Source: Mycolicibacter heraklionensis (GTDB taxonomy: Bacteria; Actinomycetota; Actinomycetes; Mycobacteriales; Mycobacteriaceae). From it: 64,000 nucleotides of DNA. The position numbers were made by a program, and so were the translations under genes. Location: the NCBI RefSeq assembly GCF_019645815.1, contig NZ_CP080997.1, positions 4,096,880-4,160,879 on the forward strand, given 5' to 3'. Below the pieces are notes generated by a model. The model had not been told where the DNA came from. It searched no databases and was given only the letters and a program-made list of their open reading frames with translations. Numbering within the stretch: the first letter of the stretch is position 1; every line of letters begins with the position of its first letter. This document shows, one piece after another, positions 52,264 through 61,458 of the stretch.

Positions 52264-53663
52264 ACAGGGAGGAGGATTCCTTGAGCGTCAACGATTCCCT
52301 GGCCGCGACCGGCCAAGACGATGCATCCGACGATCGTAAGAAGAACACCTTCTACTTCGACCGGCACACCCCGGAGTACCGCGATCAGTTCGAAGAGATC
52401 ACCACCGAGATGCAGGCCAAGTGCCCGATGGCGTGGAGCCCCACATACAACGGGCACTGGGTGGCCGCCGACAGCAAGCACGTCTTCGAACTGGCCCGCT
52501 GCCCCGTCGTCTCGAACCACCACGACATCACCGGCGAAACGCCTTTCCAGGGCATCACCATCCCCAAGGCCAGCCGTGCGACGGTGGTGCGCGGCGGCAT
52601 CCTCGAGATGGACGAGCCGGAGCACAGCCTCTACCGCGGTGCACTGAACCCCTACCTGTCCCCCGCGGCCATCAAGCGCTGGGTGCCGTTCGTGGACGAG
52701 ATCACCCGTGCCGCACTCGATGAGCACATCGAGTCGGGCCACATCGACTTTGTCGAGCATCTGGCCAATGTGGTGCCCGCGGTGTTCACCCTCGCCATGA
52801 TGGGCATCGAACTCAAGAAGTGGAACGTCTACAGCGAGCCCACGCACGCCTCGGTGTACACCCCCGAGCACTCGCCCGACCGCGAAAAGATCAACGAGCA
52901 GCACCGCGAAATGGGCATCGACATCATCAACAACATGATGGAGATCCGGGAGAACCCGCGCCCCGGCCTGGTCAACGCGCTAACGCAGTTCCGCATCGAC
53001 GGTGAGCCGGCACCCGACATCGAGATCCTGGGCAACTTGGGCCTGGTCATCGGCGGGGGGTTCGACACCACCACGGCGCTGACCGCACACGCGCTGGAAT
53101 GGCTCGGCCAGCACCCGTCCGAGCGCACGCGGCTCAGCGATGAACGCGCCACGCTGCTGGACCCGGCGACCGAGGAATTCCTGCGGTTCTTCACGCCGGC
53201 GCCGGGCGATGGCCGGACCTTCGCCGAGGATGTCGAGGTAGCGGGGCAGCAGTTCAAACAGTTCGAGCGGCTGTGGCTGTCCTGGGCGATGGCCAACCGC
53301 GATCCCGCGATCTTCGAAGACCCGAACCGGATCATCCTGGACCGTAAAGGCAACCGGCACTTCAGCTTCGGTCTGGGCGTACACCGCTGCATCGGGTCCA
53401 ATGTCGCGCGCACGGTTTTCAAGTCGATGCTGACCGCGGTGCTCGACCGGATGCCCGACTACCAGTGCGACCCCGAAGGGGCGGTGCATTACGACACCAT
53501 CGGTGTCATCCAGGGCATGCGCAACCTGCCGGCGACCTTCACGCCGGGCAAGCGGCTCGGGCCGGGCCTGGACGAGACGCTGGAGAAGCTGCAGCGGATC
53601 TGCGACGAGCAGGAGTGCGCACGCCCGATCACCGAGCGCAAGGAAATGGTCGTCATCGACTGA
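52260..53663 (+). CDS. Cytochrome P450
   Basis: P450 of 467 aa with I-helix VIGGGFDTTTALTAHAL, ExxR in EEFLRFFTP and heme loop FGLGVHRCIGSNVAR. The I-helix has GFDTT where AGxET is common. Longer than the other P450 by about 50 residues, mainly at both ends. Coupled to its ferredoxin and downstream of two SDRs. The substrate is unknown. Confidence 0.95.
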   Translation: MNREEDSLSVNDSLAATGQDDASDDRKKNTFYFDRHTPEYRDQFEEITTEMQAKCPMAWSPTYNGHWVAADSKHVFELARCPVVSNHHDITGETPFQGITIPKASRATVVRGGILEMDEPEHSLYRGALNPYLSPAAIKRWVPFVDEITRAALDEHIESGHIDFVEHLANVVPAVFTLAMMGIELKKWNVYSEPTHASVYTPEHSPDREKINEQHREMGIDIINNMMEIRENPRPGLVNALTQFRIDGEPAPDIEILGNLGLVIGGGFDTTTALTAHALEWLGQHPSERTRLSDERATLLDPATEEFLRFFTPAPGDGRTFAEDVEVAGQQFKQFERLWLSWAMANRDPAIFEDPNRIILDRKGNRHFSFGLGVHRCIGSNVARTVFKSMLTAVLDRMPDYQCDPEGAVHYDTIGVIQGMRNLPATFTPGKRLGPGLDETLEKLQRICDEQECARPITERKEMVVID

Positions 53664-53671
53664 GCGCTGCG

Positions 53672-54856
53672 TCAGCCCCGGGGCAAACCCAGCCCCTGCT
53701 GGGCGATGATGTTGCGGTGAATCTCCGAGGTGCCCCCGGCGATGGTGCCTGAGAAGCTGCGGGCGTGCCGCTCGAACCAGCTGGCGAAGTAGCTGTCGAG
53801 GTTCATCGGCGCGTACGGTCCCGAATTCGCCGGGTGCACGAGCCCGTCGATCCCGGCCGCATCCAGCGCGTGACCGGAGGCGAACATCTCGGCCTCGGAG
53901 CCGAGCAGCTTGAGCACCGACAGTGCGGCCACGTCCTCCTGGCCGCGCGCCGCCCGCGCCAGCGCCGCCGACCCCAACAGGCGCAGGGCCTGGTAGTCCA
54001 TGACCGCCGTGGCAAATCGGTCACGTTCGAGCGCGCCCTCGGGGTGGAAGTCGGCGATGATGTTGTCCAACCGGTCGGCGAAACCCAGCCACATCATGGT
54101 GCGTTCGTGGCCCAGCGATCCATTGGCCACCCGCCAGCCACCGTGCAGCGGACCGACCAGGTTCTCCGCCGGCACGCGCACATCGGTGAAGAAGACCTCG
54201 TTGAAGTCCTGGTCCTCGATCCCGCAGATGGTGGGGAACGGACGACGCACCACCCCCGGGGTGTCGGTGGGGATGACCAGCACACTGATGCCCTTGTGTT
54301 TGGGCGCGTCGGGATCGGTGCGGACGAACGTCAGCAGCACGTCGGCGTCGTGCGCGCCCGAGGTCCACACCTTCTGGCCGTTGACAATGAAATCGTCCCC
54401 TTCTATACCGTCGCGTACCGCCCTGGTCCGCAACGACGCCAGGTCCGATCCGGCGCTCGGTTCGCTCATGCCCAGTGACGCGGTGATCTCAGCGCGCAGA
54501 ATCGGCACCGCCCAGCGCCGCTTCTGCTCGTCACTGCCAAACGAAAGCAACGATGCCGCAATGATATTCACACCCTGTGGATTGAAGCTGTGATAAATGC
54601 GGCGGCGGCACAGCTCCTCCAGATGCACGAACTGCTGCAGCAGGGTGGCGTTGCGGCCACCGAACTCCGGCGGGTTGCCGGGCAACAACCAACCGTTGTC
54701 GAACAGCAATCGCTGCCAGCGGCGCGCCCACCCCGGCATGTGCGACACCGAACGTGGCCGCTCGAGCGTGTCGGCCTCGGCGGGCAGGTTGGCGTCGAGG
54801 AAGGCCGCGAACTCGGCGCGGAATTCCTCGACTTGCGCGTCAAATGCGAGCTGCAA
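53672..54856 (-). CDS. Acyl-CoA dehydrogenase
   Basis: FadE-type flavoprotein of 394 aa: LGMSEPSAGSDLASLRTRA, FIVNGQKVWTSGAHDAD and the C-terminal FSGTIAGGTSEIHRNIIAQQ with the flavin-site motif. TTG 54856 with GAGGAA before it is chosen; GTG 54898 is an alternative. It overlaps the neighbouring, shorter FadE gene by 17 bases. Mycobacterial steroid-type acyl-CoA dehydrogenases are often alpha2beta2 complexes of such adjacent gene products. Confidence 0.92.
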   Translation of the reverse strand: MQLAFDAQVEEFRAEFAAFLDANLPAEADTLERPRSVSHMPGWARRWQRLLFDNGWLLPGNPPEFGGRNATLLQQFVHLEELCRRRIYHSFNPQGVNIIAASLLSFGSDEQKRRWAVPILRAEITASLGMSEPSAGSDLASLRTRAVRDGIEGDDFIVNGQKVWTSGAHDADVLLTFVRTDPDAPKHKGISVLVIPTDTPGVVRRPFPTICGIEDQDFNEVFFTDVRVPAENLVGPLHGGWRVANGSLGHERTMMWLGFADRLDNIIADFHPEGALERDRFATAVMDYQALRLLGSAALARAARGQEDVAALSVLKLLGSEAEMFASGHALDAAGIDGLVHPANSGPYAPMNLDSYFASWFERHARSFSGTIAGGTSEIHRNIIAQQGLGLPRG

Positions 54857-55847
54857 GGTATTCCTCGGCGATCGCGGCGCGGTGCTGCGCGGCACCACCC
54901 AACATCAGTTCACCGGCCTTGGCCCGCTTCAGCGCGAACTGCAGGTCGTTCTCCCAGGTGAATCCCATCGCACCGAACAGTTGCAGCCCGTGCCGGAAGA
55001 CCACCGACTGGCATTCCCCGGCCGCAGCCTTGGCCATGGCGGACGCCATCCGCCGCCGCGGGTCATCGACCGCGATCGTCAGCGCGGCGAAATAGGCCAG
55101 CGCCCGGGCGCGTTCGATCGCCACGTGCATGTCTGCGGCCTTGTGCTGGACAGCCTGGAAGGACCCAATCGGGACCCCGAACTGATGCCGGCTGCGGACA
55201 TGCTCCAGCGCCAGATCGAGAATGCGCTGGCAGGCGCCGACCATCGTCATCGCCATTCCGCTGAGCGCGACGTGGCGGGCCCGCTCGACATCGACCCGGA
55301 TCCGGGCGCTGTCGGGCACCTCGACTCCGGCGAAGGACACGTCGCTGACATGCAACGTCGGGTCAAAGACGGCCGACTTGCGAGTCGTCACCGCGCCGGC
55401 GTCGACCACGAACACGCCCGCCGCGGTGACCACCGCCAACCGATCGGCGCGATCCCCATCCAGCACGTGCAGAGCGGTTCCGTCGAGTACCCAGCCGCCG
55501 GCGTTACGGTGTGCGCTCACCCCGCTGAAGACCGCCGCACCGGTGGAACCGTCGGGGTTGTGGCGGTCCCCGACCAGCGGAGCGAACTGGGTCATGGTCG
55601 CCAGGAACGGCGTGGGGTCGGTGGCGCGGCCCAGTTCTTCCAGGACGATCGCCAGCTCTACCGCGGTGTCCGGCTCGTGCAGCTCGGTCCAGCCCAGGTC
55701 CACGTAGACCTTCCAGAGGGCGTCGACAGCGCCGTCCGCCTCGCCCTCGGCGACACTGCGCACCAGCGACGGCGAACACTGTTTGCCCACCACATCGCGT
55801 ACCGTGCCCTGCCATAGCCGCTGATCGTCGTCGAACTCCAAGAGCAT
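54840..55847 (-). CDS. Acyl-CoA dehydrogenase, short partner subunit
   Basis: Protein of 335 aa, shorter than a standard FadE. The middle domain is shortened, while the C-terminal region keeps SRHQFGVPIGSFQAVQHKAA and LQLFGAMGFTWENDLQFALK. ATG 55847 with AGAGGTGG before it is preferred to the ORF start at 56021. It forms an overlapping pair with the gene at 53672-54856, as in heteromeric mycobacterial FadE pairs. A motif copy lies 28 bases upstream. Confidence 0.9.
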   Translation of the reverse strand: MLLEFDDDQRLWQGTVRDVVGKQCSPSLVRSVAEGEADGAVDALWKVYVDLGWTELHEPDTAVELAIVLEELGRATDPTPFLATMTQFAPLVGDRHNPDGSTGAAVFSGVSAHRNAGGWVLDGTALHVLDGDRADRLAVVTAAGVFVVDAGAVTTRKSAVFDPTLHVSDVSFAGVEVPDSARIRVDVERARHVALSGMAMTMVGACQRILDLALEHVRSRHQFGVPIGSFQAVQHKAADMHVAIERARALAYFAALTIAVDDPRRRMASAMAKAAAGECQSVVFRHGLQLFGAMGFTWENDLQFALKRAKAGELMLGGAAQHRAAIAEEYLAARI

Positions 55848-55874
55848 TGCAGCCACCTCTCCCAAGCGCCGATC

Positions 55875-55889
55875 GAGAATAACATTCTC
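55875..55889. promoter_or_regulatory. Copy 4 of the GRRADTNNNRTTCTY motif
   Basis: GAGAATAACATTCTC, a perfect inverted repeat GAGAAT/ATTCTC with three bases between, 28 bases before the fadE-type gene. Confidence 0.6.
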
Positions 55890-55998
55890 GCTAACGGATG
55901 TAACGATCTCGCCTTGAGATACCTTGTCGCCGCTGCGTAACGACGGATTGATCGCCCCGCCGCGCGACCCCTGCCCGTCGACCGTTGAGCGCCGGAAT

Positions 55999-56013
55999 GA
56001 GAATCTTGTTCTT
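55999..56013. promoter_or_regulatory. Copy 5 of the GRRADTNNNRTTCTY motif
   Basis: GAGAATCTTGTTCTT in the divergent region, 103 bases before the amidohydrolase start. The first half-site is exact, the second has two changes. Confidence 0.45.
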
Positions 56014-56115
56014 GCGTGCAAAGAATACAGCTATACAATGGTTCCACCGGGGGGCCGGGCGACACGGTGACTGCAGCACCGTGCCCGGCGGGCGGTACGA
56101 CGAAGGGCGGCGTGG

Positions 56116-57204
56116 ATGATCGAACACCCGGACGGCGCCCGCACGCCCGTGATCGACGCCAGCGTGCACATCTTCGCGGCATCCAACAAGGATTTGCGCA
56201 GCTTCATGCGAGAGCCGTTCAAGAGCCGTGGCTTCCCGGACTACGAGATGGACTGGTACGGCGCGCCGGGCGGTGAATACGCGCCCGGCACCGACGGCCC
56301 GCAGCGCCGATACCCGGGGTCGGACCCCGAGGTGGTCGCCCAGCACCTGTTCACCGAACGCGGGGTCGACGTGGCGGTGCTGCACCCGATGACCCGTGGC
56401 GTCATGCCGGACCGGCATCTGGGCTCGGCGATCGCCGCGGCGCACAACGAGATCCTGGTGTCACGCTGGCTGGATCACCCCGAGTACGGCGAGCAGTTCC
56501 GCGGCACCATAAGGGTCAACCCGGACGACATCGCCGGCGCGCTGCGTGAGATCGACCGGTGGAAGGACCACCCCCGGGTGGTGCAGATCGGCATCCCGCT
56601 GCAGTCCCGCGAGCTCTTCGGCAAACCGCAGTTCTGGCCGCTGTGGGAGGCGGCCGTGGCCGCGGGCCTACCGGTCGCAGCTCATATCGAGGTCGGCGCG
56701 GGTATCGCGGCGGCGCCGACGCCGTCGGGCAACACCCGCACCTACGAGCAGTACGCCAGCTTCATGGCCTGCAACTACATCTATCACCTGATGAACATGA
56801 TCGCCGAGGGCGTCTTCGAACGGATGCCCGAGCTGAAGTTCGTCTGGGCCGACGGCGCCGCGGACCTGCTGACGCCGTTCATCTGGCGGATGGATTGCTT
56901 CGGCCGGCCGCACCTGGAGCAGACGCCGTGGGCGCCGAAGATGCCCAGCGACTACCTGCCCGGCCACGTGTTCTTCGTTCAGGGCGCCATGGACGGCCCC
57001 GGCGACACCGACTTCGCCGGCGAATGGCTCGGATTCACCGGCAAAGAGGACATGGTGATGTACGGGTCTAGCTACCCGCACTGGCAGCGCAACGAACTGA
57101 CCGTGCCGAGCGCGTTCAGCGCCGAACAACGCGACAAGCTGTGCTGGCTCAACGCCAGTCGGCTCTACGGCATCGACGTTCCGGCCCGCGCAGGCGCACA
57201 CTAG
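56116..57204 (+). CDS. Amidohydrolase-family protein
   Basis: Amidohydrolase_2 member of 362 aa: N-terminal TPVIDASVHIFAASNKDL, central PVAAHIEVGAGIAAAPTP and C-terminal VMYGSSYPHWQRNEL. The early metal site is DASVH instead of DxH, so metal binding may differ from the family. First gene of a plus-strand unit: two amidohydrolases, a Rieske protein and a hydrolase. It is 28 bases before the second amidohydrolase. Confidence 0.88.
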   Translation: MIEHPDGARTPVIDASVHIFAASNKDLRSFMREPFKSRGFPDYEMDWYGAPGGEYAPGTDGPQRRYPGSDPEVVAQHLFTERGVDVAVLHPMTRGVMPDRHLGSAIAAAHNEILVSRWLDHPEYGEQFRGTIRVNPDDIAGALREIDRWKDHPRVVQIGIPLQSRELFGKPQFWPLWEAAVAAGLPVAAHIEVGAGIAAAPTPSGNTRTYEQYASFMACNYIYHLMNMIAEGVFERMPELKFVWADGAADLLTPFIWRMDCFGRPHLEQTPWAPKMPSDYLPGHVFFVQGAMDGPGDTDFAGEWLGFTGKEDMVMYGSSYPHWQRNELTVPSAFSAEQRDKLCWLNASRLYGIDVPARAGAH

Positions 57205-57232
57205 AGAGCAGTTGGGATCAAGGGAGATCACG

Positions 57233-58375
57233 ATGTCTGTGACAGCCACCGAGCGCAAGCCGGCCGCCGAGAGGATTGCCGTACGGTGCGTCGACTCCGA
57301 CGTTCATCCCATGCCGCGACGCGGCGAACTGGTCCAGTACCTTCCTGAGCCGTGGCGCAGCAAGTACTTCCTGCCCCGCCGGGTCGGCGAGCTGATCTAC
57401 TACGACGCCCCCGACTACGCGCACGCCTTCGCCATGCGCGTCGACGCGTTTCCCGCCGACGGCGAATTCCCGGGCAGCGACCCGGATCTGGCGTTCAAGC
57501 AGCTCATCATGGACGCAGGTTCTGACTTCGTGATCCTGGAGCCCGGCGCCTACCCGGCCCGCATTCCCGAAGCACAGCAGGCGATGTCCTCGGCGCTCAA
57601 CGACTGGCAGGCCAACCACTGGCTGGACGCCAAGAACAACTGGCACCAGCGCTGGCGCGGCTCGATCTGCGCCGCGATCGAGGACCCTGCCGGCGCCGCC
57701 GATGAGATCGAGAAGTGGGCCGGCCACCCGTACATGGCACAGGTCCTGATCAAGGCCGAGCCCCGCCCGTCGTGGGGGGACCCCAAATACGACCCGATCT
57801 GGGCGGCGGCCACCAAGCACGACATCACCGTCAGCTGCCACCTGTCCCGCAGCCACCACGAAGAACTGCCGATGCCGCCGGTCGGGATGCCCAGCTACAA
57901 CCACGACTTCATGGTCACCTACTCGCTACTGGCCGCGAATCAGGTGATGAGCCTGGTCTTCGACGGAGTCTTCGACCGGTTCCCCACCCTGCGCATCGTG
58001 CTGGTCGAGCATGCCTTCACCTGGATCCTGCCGCTGATGTGGCGGATGGACGCCATCTACGAAGCCCGCAAGTCATGGGTGGACATCAAGCGCAAGCCCA
58101 GTGAGTACGTCAAGGAACACATCAAATTCACCACCCAGCCGCTGGACTACCCGGAGGACAAGACCGAACTCACGCGGGTCCTCGAATGGATGGAGTGCGA
58201 CAAGATCCTGCTGTACTCCTCGGACTACCCGCACTGGACCTTCGACGACCCGCGCTGGCTGGTGAAGCACCTGCCCAAGGCGGCCAGGGAAGCGGTGATG
58301 TTCAAAAACGGCTTGCAGACCTACCACCTCCCCGACACGGTCCCGGCCCTCGAAGGACAGGTGCGGGTGTTCTAG
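57233..58375 (+). CDS. Amidohydrolase-family protein
   Basis: Amidohydrolase_2 member of 380 aa: VRCVDSDVHPMPRRGEL with the DxH motif, TVSCHLSRSHHEELPMPP and the C-terminal LLYSSDYPHWTFDDPRW. The build matches the family that includes decarboxylases. ATG 57233 with AAGGGAG before it is preferred to 57212. Its stop TAG directly abuts the ATG of the Rieske gene. The adjacent amidohydrolase could form a complex with it. Confidence 0.9.
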   Translation: MSVTATERKPAAERIAVRCVDSDVHPMPRRGELVQYLPEPWRSKYFLPRRVGELIYYDAPDYAHAFAMRVDAFPADGEFPGSDPDLAFKQLIMDAGSDFVILEPGAYPARIPEAQQAMSSALNDWQANHWLDAKNNWHQRWRGSICAAIEDPAGAADEIEKWAGHPYMAQVLIKAEPRPSWGDPKYDPIWAAATKHDITVSCHLSRSHHEELPMPPVGMPSYNHDFMVTYSLLAANQVMSLVFDGVFDRFPTLRIVLVEHAFTWILPLMWRMDAIYEARKSWVDIKRKPSEYVKEHIKFTTQPLDYPEDKTELTRVLEWMECDKILLYSSDYPHWTFDDPRWLVKHLPKAAREAVMFKNGLQTYHLPDTVPALEGQVRVF

Positions 58376-58768
58376 ATGAGTCCCGACGAAAAGCGGCCCC
58401 GGCTGGCCCAGGGCCGCGAGCACATTGTTGCCACCATCGATGAAATCCCGCCCGGCACACACAAACTCGTCCCGATCGGGCATCACGGGGTCGGCGTGTA
58501 CAACATCAACGGGACGTTCTACGCTATCGCGAACTTCTGCCCCCATCAGGGCGGTCCGTTGTGCTCGGGCCGGCTGCGGGGCCGCACCGTCGTCGACGAG
58601 GAGAGCCCGGGCGACGCCACCATGGTGCGGGACCTCGAGTACATCTACTGCCCCTGGCATCAATGGGGTTTCGAACTCGCCACCGGCACGACCGCGGTCA
58701 AACCGGAATGGAGCATCCGCACCTACCCGGTGCGGGTAGTCGGCAACGACGTCCTCGTCCAGGCCTAG
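58376..58768 (+). CDS. Rieske 2Fe-2S protein
   Basis: Protein of 130 aa: first cluster motif NFCPHQGGPLCSG (C-x-H) and second IYCPWHQWGFEL (C-x2-H). An insertion of about 25 residues separates them. Size fits a ferredoxin or a ferredoxin-type subunit of a Rieske oxygenase; no large oxygenase subunit is in the window. ATG 58376 follows the amidohydrolase stop directly. Confidence 0.92.
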   Translation: MSPDEKRPRLAQGREHIVATIDEIPPGTHKLVPIGHHGVGVYNINGTFYAIANFCPHQGGPLCSGRLRGRTVVDEESPGDATMVRDLEYIYCPWHQWGFELATGTTAVKPEWSIRTYPVRVVGNDVLVQA

Positions 58769-58784
58769 CACACAGGAGTTTTCG

Positions 58785-59651
58785 GTGGCCTCTATCGAAG
58801 TCAACGCGGGCAACGTTGTCTACGAAATCCTCGGCACCGCCGGTGACCTGATCGTGCTGACACCCGGTGGCCGGTTCTCCAAGGAAATTCCCGGGCTGCG
58901 CCCGCTCGCCGAAGCACTCGTCGACGGCGGCTACCGGGTACTGCTGTGGGACCGTCCGAACTGCGGCGCCTCCGACGTGCAGTTCTACGGCCAGTCCGAA
59001 TCGCACATGCGCGCCGAGACCCTGCACGGACTGCTCACCGCCCTGGACACCGGGCCGGTCATCCTGGCCGGCGGCTCGGGCGGGGCGCGGGACTCGATCC
59101 TGACCACCATGCTCTATCCGGAGCTGGTCACCAAGCTGGCGCTGTGGAACATCGTGGGCGGCGTCTACGGCACCTTCGTGCTCGGGTCCTACTACGTGGT
59201 GCCCAGCATTCTGGCCGTGCGGGGCGGCGGGCCGGCTGCCCTACTGGGCATGCGCGAGTGGCGGGAGCGGATCGAGGAGAACCCGAACAACAAGCAGCGA
59301 CTGCTCGACCTGGACGGTGATGCGTTCCTCAAAGTGATGTTGCGCTGGCTCAACGCATTTGTGTCCAAGCCGGGCCAGACAATTCCCGGCGTCGACGACG
59401 AGATGTTCGACCGGATCACGGTTCCCACGCTGATCATCCGCGGCGGCGAGAACGACTGGGACCACCCGAAACGCACCTCGCTGGAGGTGAACTGCCTGAT
59501 CAAGGGCTCGGAGCTGATCGATCCGCCCTGGCCGGAGGACGCCTGGGAGCGAGCCGGCGAGGAGCGCGCCTCCGGAAAAGTCAGTCATTTCAACATGTTC
59601 GACACCTGGGTGCAGGCCGCCCCGGCCATCCTCGAATTCCTGGGCCGCTGA
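58785..59651 (+). CDS. Alpha/beta hydrolase
   Basis: Hydrolase of 288 aa: DLIVLTPGGRFSKEIPGL in place of the HG oxyanion motif, the nucleophile in LAGGSGGARDSIL, and a His near KVSHFNMFDTW. The first turn reads TPGG rather than HGG. GTG 58785 with ACAGGAG before it. It follows the Rieske gene by 16 bases and ends the plus-strand unit before a gene of opposite direction. Confidence 0.87.
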   Translation: MASIEVNAGNVVYEILGTAGDLIVLTPGGRFSKEIPGLRPLAEALVDGGYRVLLWDRPNCGASDVQFYGQSESHMRAETLHGLLTALDTGPVILAGGSGGARDSILTTMLYPELVTKLALWNIVGGVYGTFVLGSYYVVPSILAVRGGGPAALLGMREWRERIEENPNNKQRLLDLDGDAFLKVMLRWLNAFVSKPGQTIPGVDDEMFDRITVPTLIIRGGENDWDHPKRTSLEVNCLIKGSELIDPPWPEDAWERAGEERASGKVSHFNMFDTWVQAAPAILEFLGR

Positions 59652-59656
59652 TGGCC

Positions 59657-60127
59657 TCAGCGGGTGTGGATGTGAACCTCGCAGTTCAGCGACGCCTCCA
59701 GCGCGGTGTGGATGCGGCTCTCACCGACTCGCTGCAGGTCCGGCTCCGCCAAGGTCACGTGCACGATGTCCAGACCATCGGATCCCGGTATACGGGCAAT
59801 CTCACCGGAGAGTCCGAGCCCGGCCAGCACCCCGTGCACGTCGTCATCGGTGCCCCGGCTCAGGTAGGTCACCACGCCCGGCGCAGGCATCGTATCGAAT
59901 GCGTTGGCGCACAGTCGCATCCCGATGTCGATGACGTCCGTCTCGGGTCCGGCGATCAGCAGCCGAACGTGGCGCCGACCCACCGGCATCGCGGCGATAT
60001 CGGCATCGACCACATCGACACCGGCTTGGCCGGCCAGCTCTCGCAGGGTTGCCATTCCCGCCGTCAGATGCTCGGGCAACAGCTTGCCCGCCGGGTCGAC
60101 GTCGAGGCGAACCACCGCTGTTCTCAC
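59657..60127 (-). CDS. Hypothetical protein, minus-strand gene in a plus-strand region
   Basis: Protein of 156 aa: TAVVRLDVDPAGKLLPEHL, GRRHVRLLIAGPETDVIDIG, VTYLSRGTDDDVHGVLAGLG and TALEASLNCEVHIHTR. Alternating strands and helices suggest an alpha/beta fold. I do not recognise it. GTG 60127 is preferred to the ORF start at 60175, which would run into the divergent gene. It is the only minus-strand gene among the plus-strand genes from 56 kb to the window end. Confidence 0.7.
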   Translation of the reverse strand: MRTAVVRLDVDPAGKLLPEHLTAGMATLRELAGQAGVDVVDADIAAMPVGRRHVRLLIAGPETDVIDIGMRLCANAFDTMPAPGVVTYLSRGTDDDVHGVLAGLGLSGEIARIPGSDGLDIVHVTLAEPDLQRVGESRIHTALEASLNCEVHIHTR

Positions 60128-60156
60128 GTCCGCGAGCCTAGCCAAAAGAGGTGGCA

Positions 60157-61458
60157 ATGACGACAACTGCAGCAACGCCAGGGGTCACCGTAGCCACGTG
60201 GGCAGGCTGCGCTCCGCGGCTGCTGCGCGTGCGATCCGGCGTCGAGGACGCGGCGGAATACCTCGCCGGCGAAGGCTATCGGCCGCTGCCCGACGCGGAG
60301 GAGTTCCTCGCCGAGGTGGAACGCAGCGGGTTGCTCGGACGCGGCGGAGCGGCGTTTCCGCTTGCGGTCAAGCTGCGTTCGGTGCGCGACGCCGCGTTGC
60401 GTGGCCGCGACACCGTTGTCCTGGCCAACGGCGAAGAGGGCGAACCGGCCTCGGTCAAGGACCGCTGGCTGCTGCGCAACCGCCCGCACCTGGTACTGGA
60501 CGGATTGCGCCTGGCCGCCGCAGCCGTGGCGGCCACGCACGCCTACGTCTATGTCTCCGATCCGTCGGCGGCCCGCAGCGTCGAGAACGCACTGTCCGAA
60601 CTCGCCCCGGAAGTCCTTGGCAGGCTGCTGATCACGGTGTACACCGTCGACGCGGGCTATGTGGCCGGCGAGGAGACCGCGGCGGTTCGGGCCATCAATG
60701 GCGGCCCGGCCAAGCCGACCGACAAGCCGCCGCGCCCCTACCAGCGGGGAATTCATCGGCGCCCGACACTGGTCTCCAATGTCGAAACGCTGGCGAATCT
60801 TCCCTATCTGCTGCGACACGGCGCGGCGGCATTCCGTGCACACGGGACCGCCTTGTCGCCGGGCACCTTCCTGGCCACGGTGAGCGGCGGCGGGCGACCG
60901 CCCGTGCTCTACGAGCTGCCGCATGGCATCACGGTCTCCGAACTACTGCGGGTACACGGGATTCCGGCCGAGCAGGTCCGCGGTGCGCTCATGGGCGGCT
61001 ACTTCGCCGGCCTGCTCAACCGCGACGCACTGGAGACCACCCTCGACCACGAGTCGCTGCGCGCCCGCGGCAGCGGTCTGGGCTGCGGAGCGATCTCCGT
61101 CCTGACCGACGACTGCCCCGTCGCGGTGGCAGCCTCGGTGTTGGCCTATTTCGGACGGGAGAATGCCGGGCAGTGCGGGTCATGCTTCAACGGCACCGTG
61201 GCCATGGCCGCGGTCGCCGAAGCACTGCGCGACGGGGTCGCGACCGCTGAAGACGTGCAGCGACTGCAACGGTGGGCCGGTGCGCTGCCCGGGCGGGGTG
61301 CCTGCGGCACGCTGGACGGCGCCACCAATGTTGCCGCCAGCCTGCTGACTCGGTTCCCGGAATTGGTGGCCAGCCACCTGGACGGCTCCTGCGACGCCTG
61401 CCGCGGCGGCGCCTTCCGCGCCGAACGTCCCTACGCGGTCGAGGAGGTGACGGCATGA
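60157..61458 (+). CDS. NuoF-like flavoprotein, stand-alone
   Basis: Protein of 433 aa. FMN/NADH motifs of complex I subunit F are present: LLGRGGAAFPLAVKL, VLANGEEGEPASVKDRW and AGYVAGEETAAVRAING. The iron-sulfur part has QCGSCFNG and GACGTLDG; NuoF has C-x2-C-x2-C there and the third Cys is Gly. A second Cys pair, SCDACRGG, lies near the end. No other complex I genes are near. The ATGA overlap with the ferredoxin gene suggests it is an NADH:ferredoxin reductase. Confidence 0.87.
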   Translation: MTTTAATPGVTVATWAGCAPRLLRVRSGVEDAAEYLAGEGYRPLPDAEEFLAEVERSGLLGRGGAAFPLAVKLRSVRDAALRGRDTVVLANGEEGEPASVKDRWLLRNRPHLVLDGLRLAAAAVAATHAYVYVSDPSAARSVENALSELAPEVLGRLLITVYTVDAGYVAGEETAAVRAINGGPAKPTDKPPRPYQRGIHRRPTLVSNVETLANLPYLLRHGAAAFRAHGTALSPGTFLATVSGGGRPPVLYELPHGITVSELLRVHGIPAEQVRGALMGGYFAGLLNRDALETTLDHESLRARGSGLGCGAISVLTDDCPVAVAASVLAYFGRENAGQCGSCFNGTVAMAAVAEALRDGVATAEDVQRLQRWAGALPGRGACGTLDGATNVAASLLTRFPELVASHLDGSCDACRGGAFRAERPYAVEEVTA

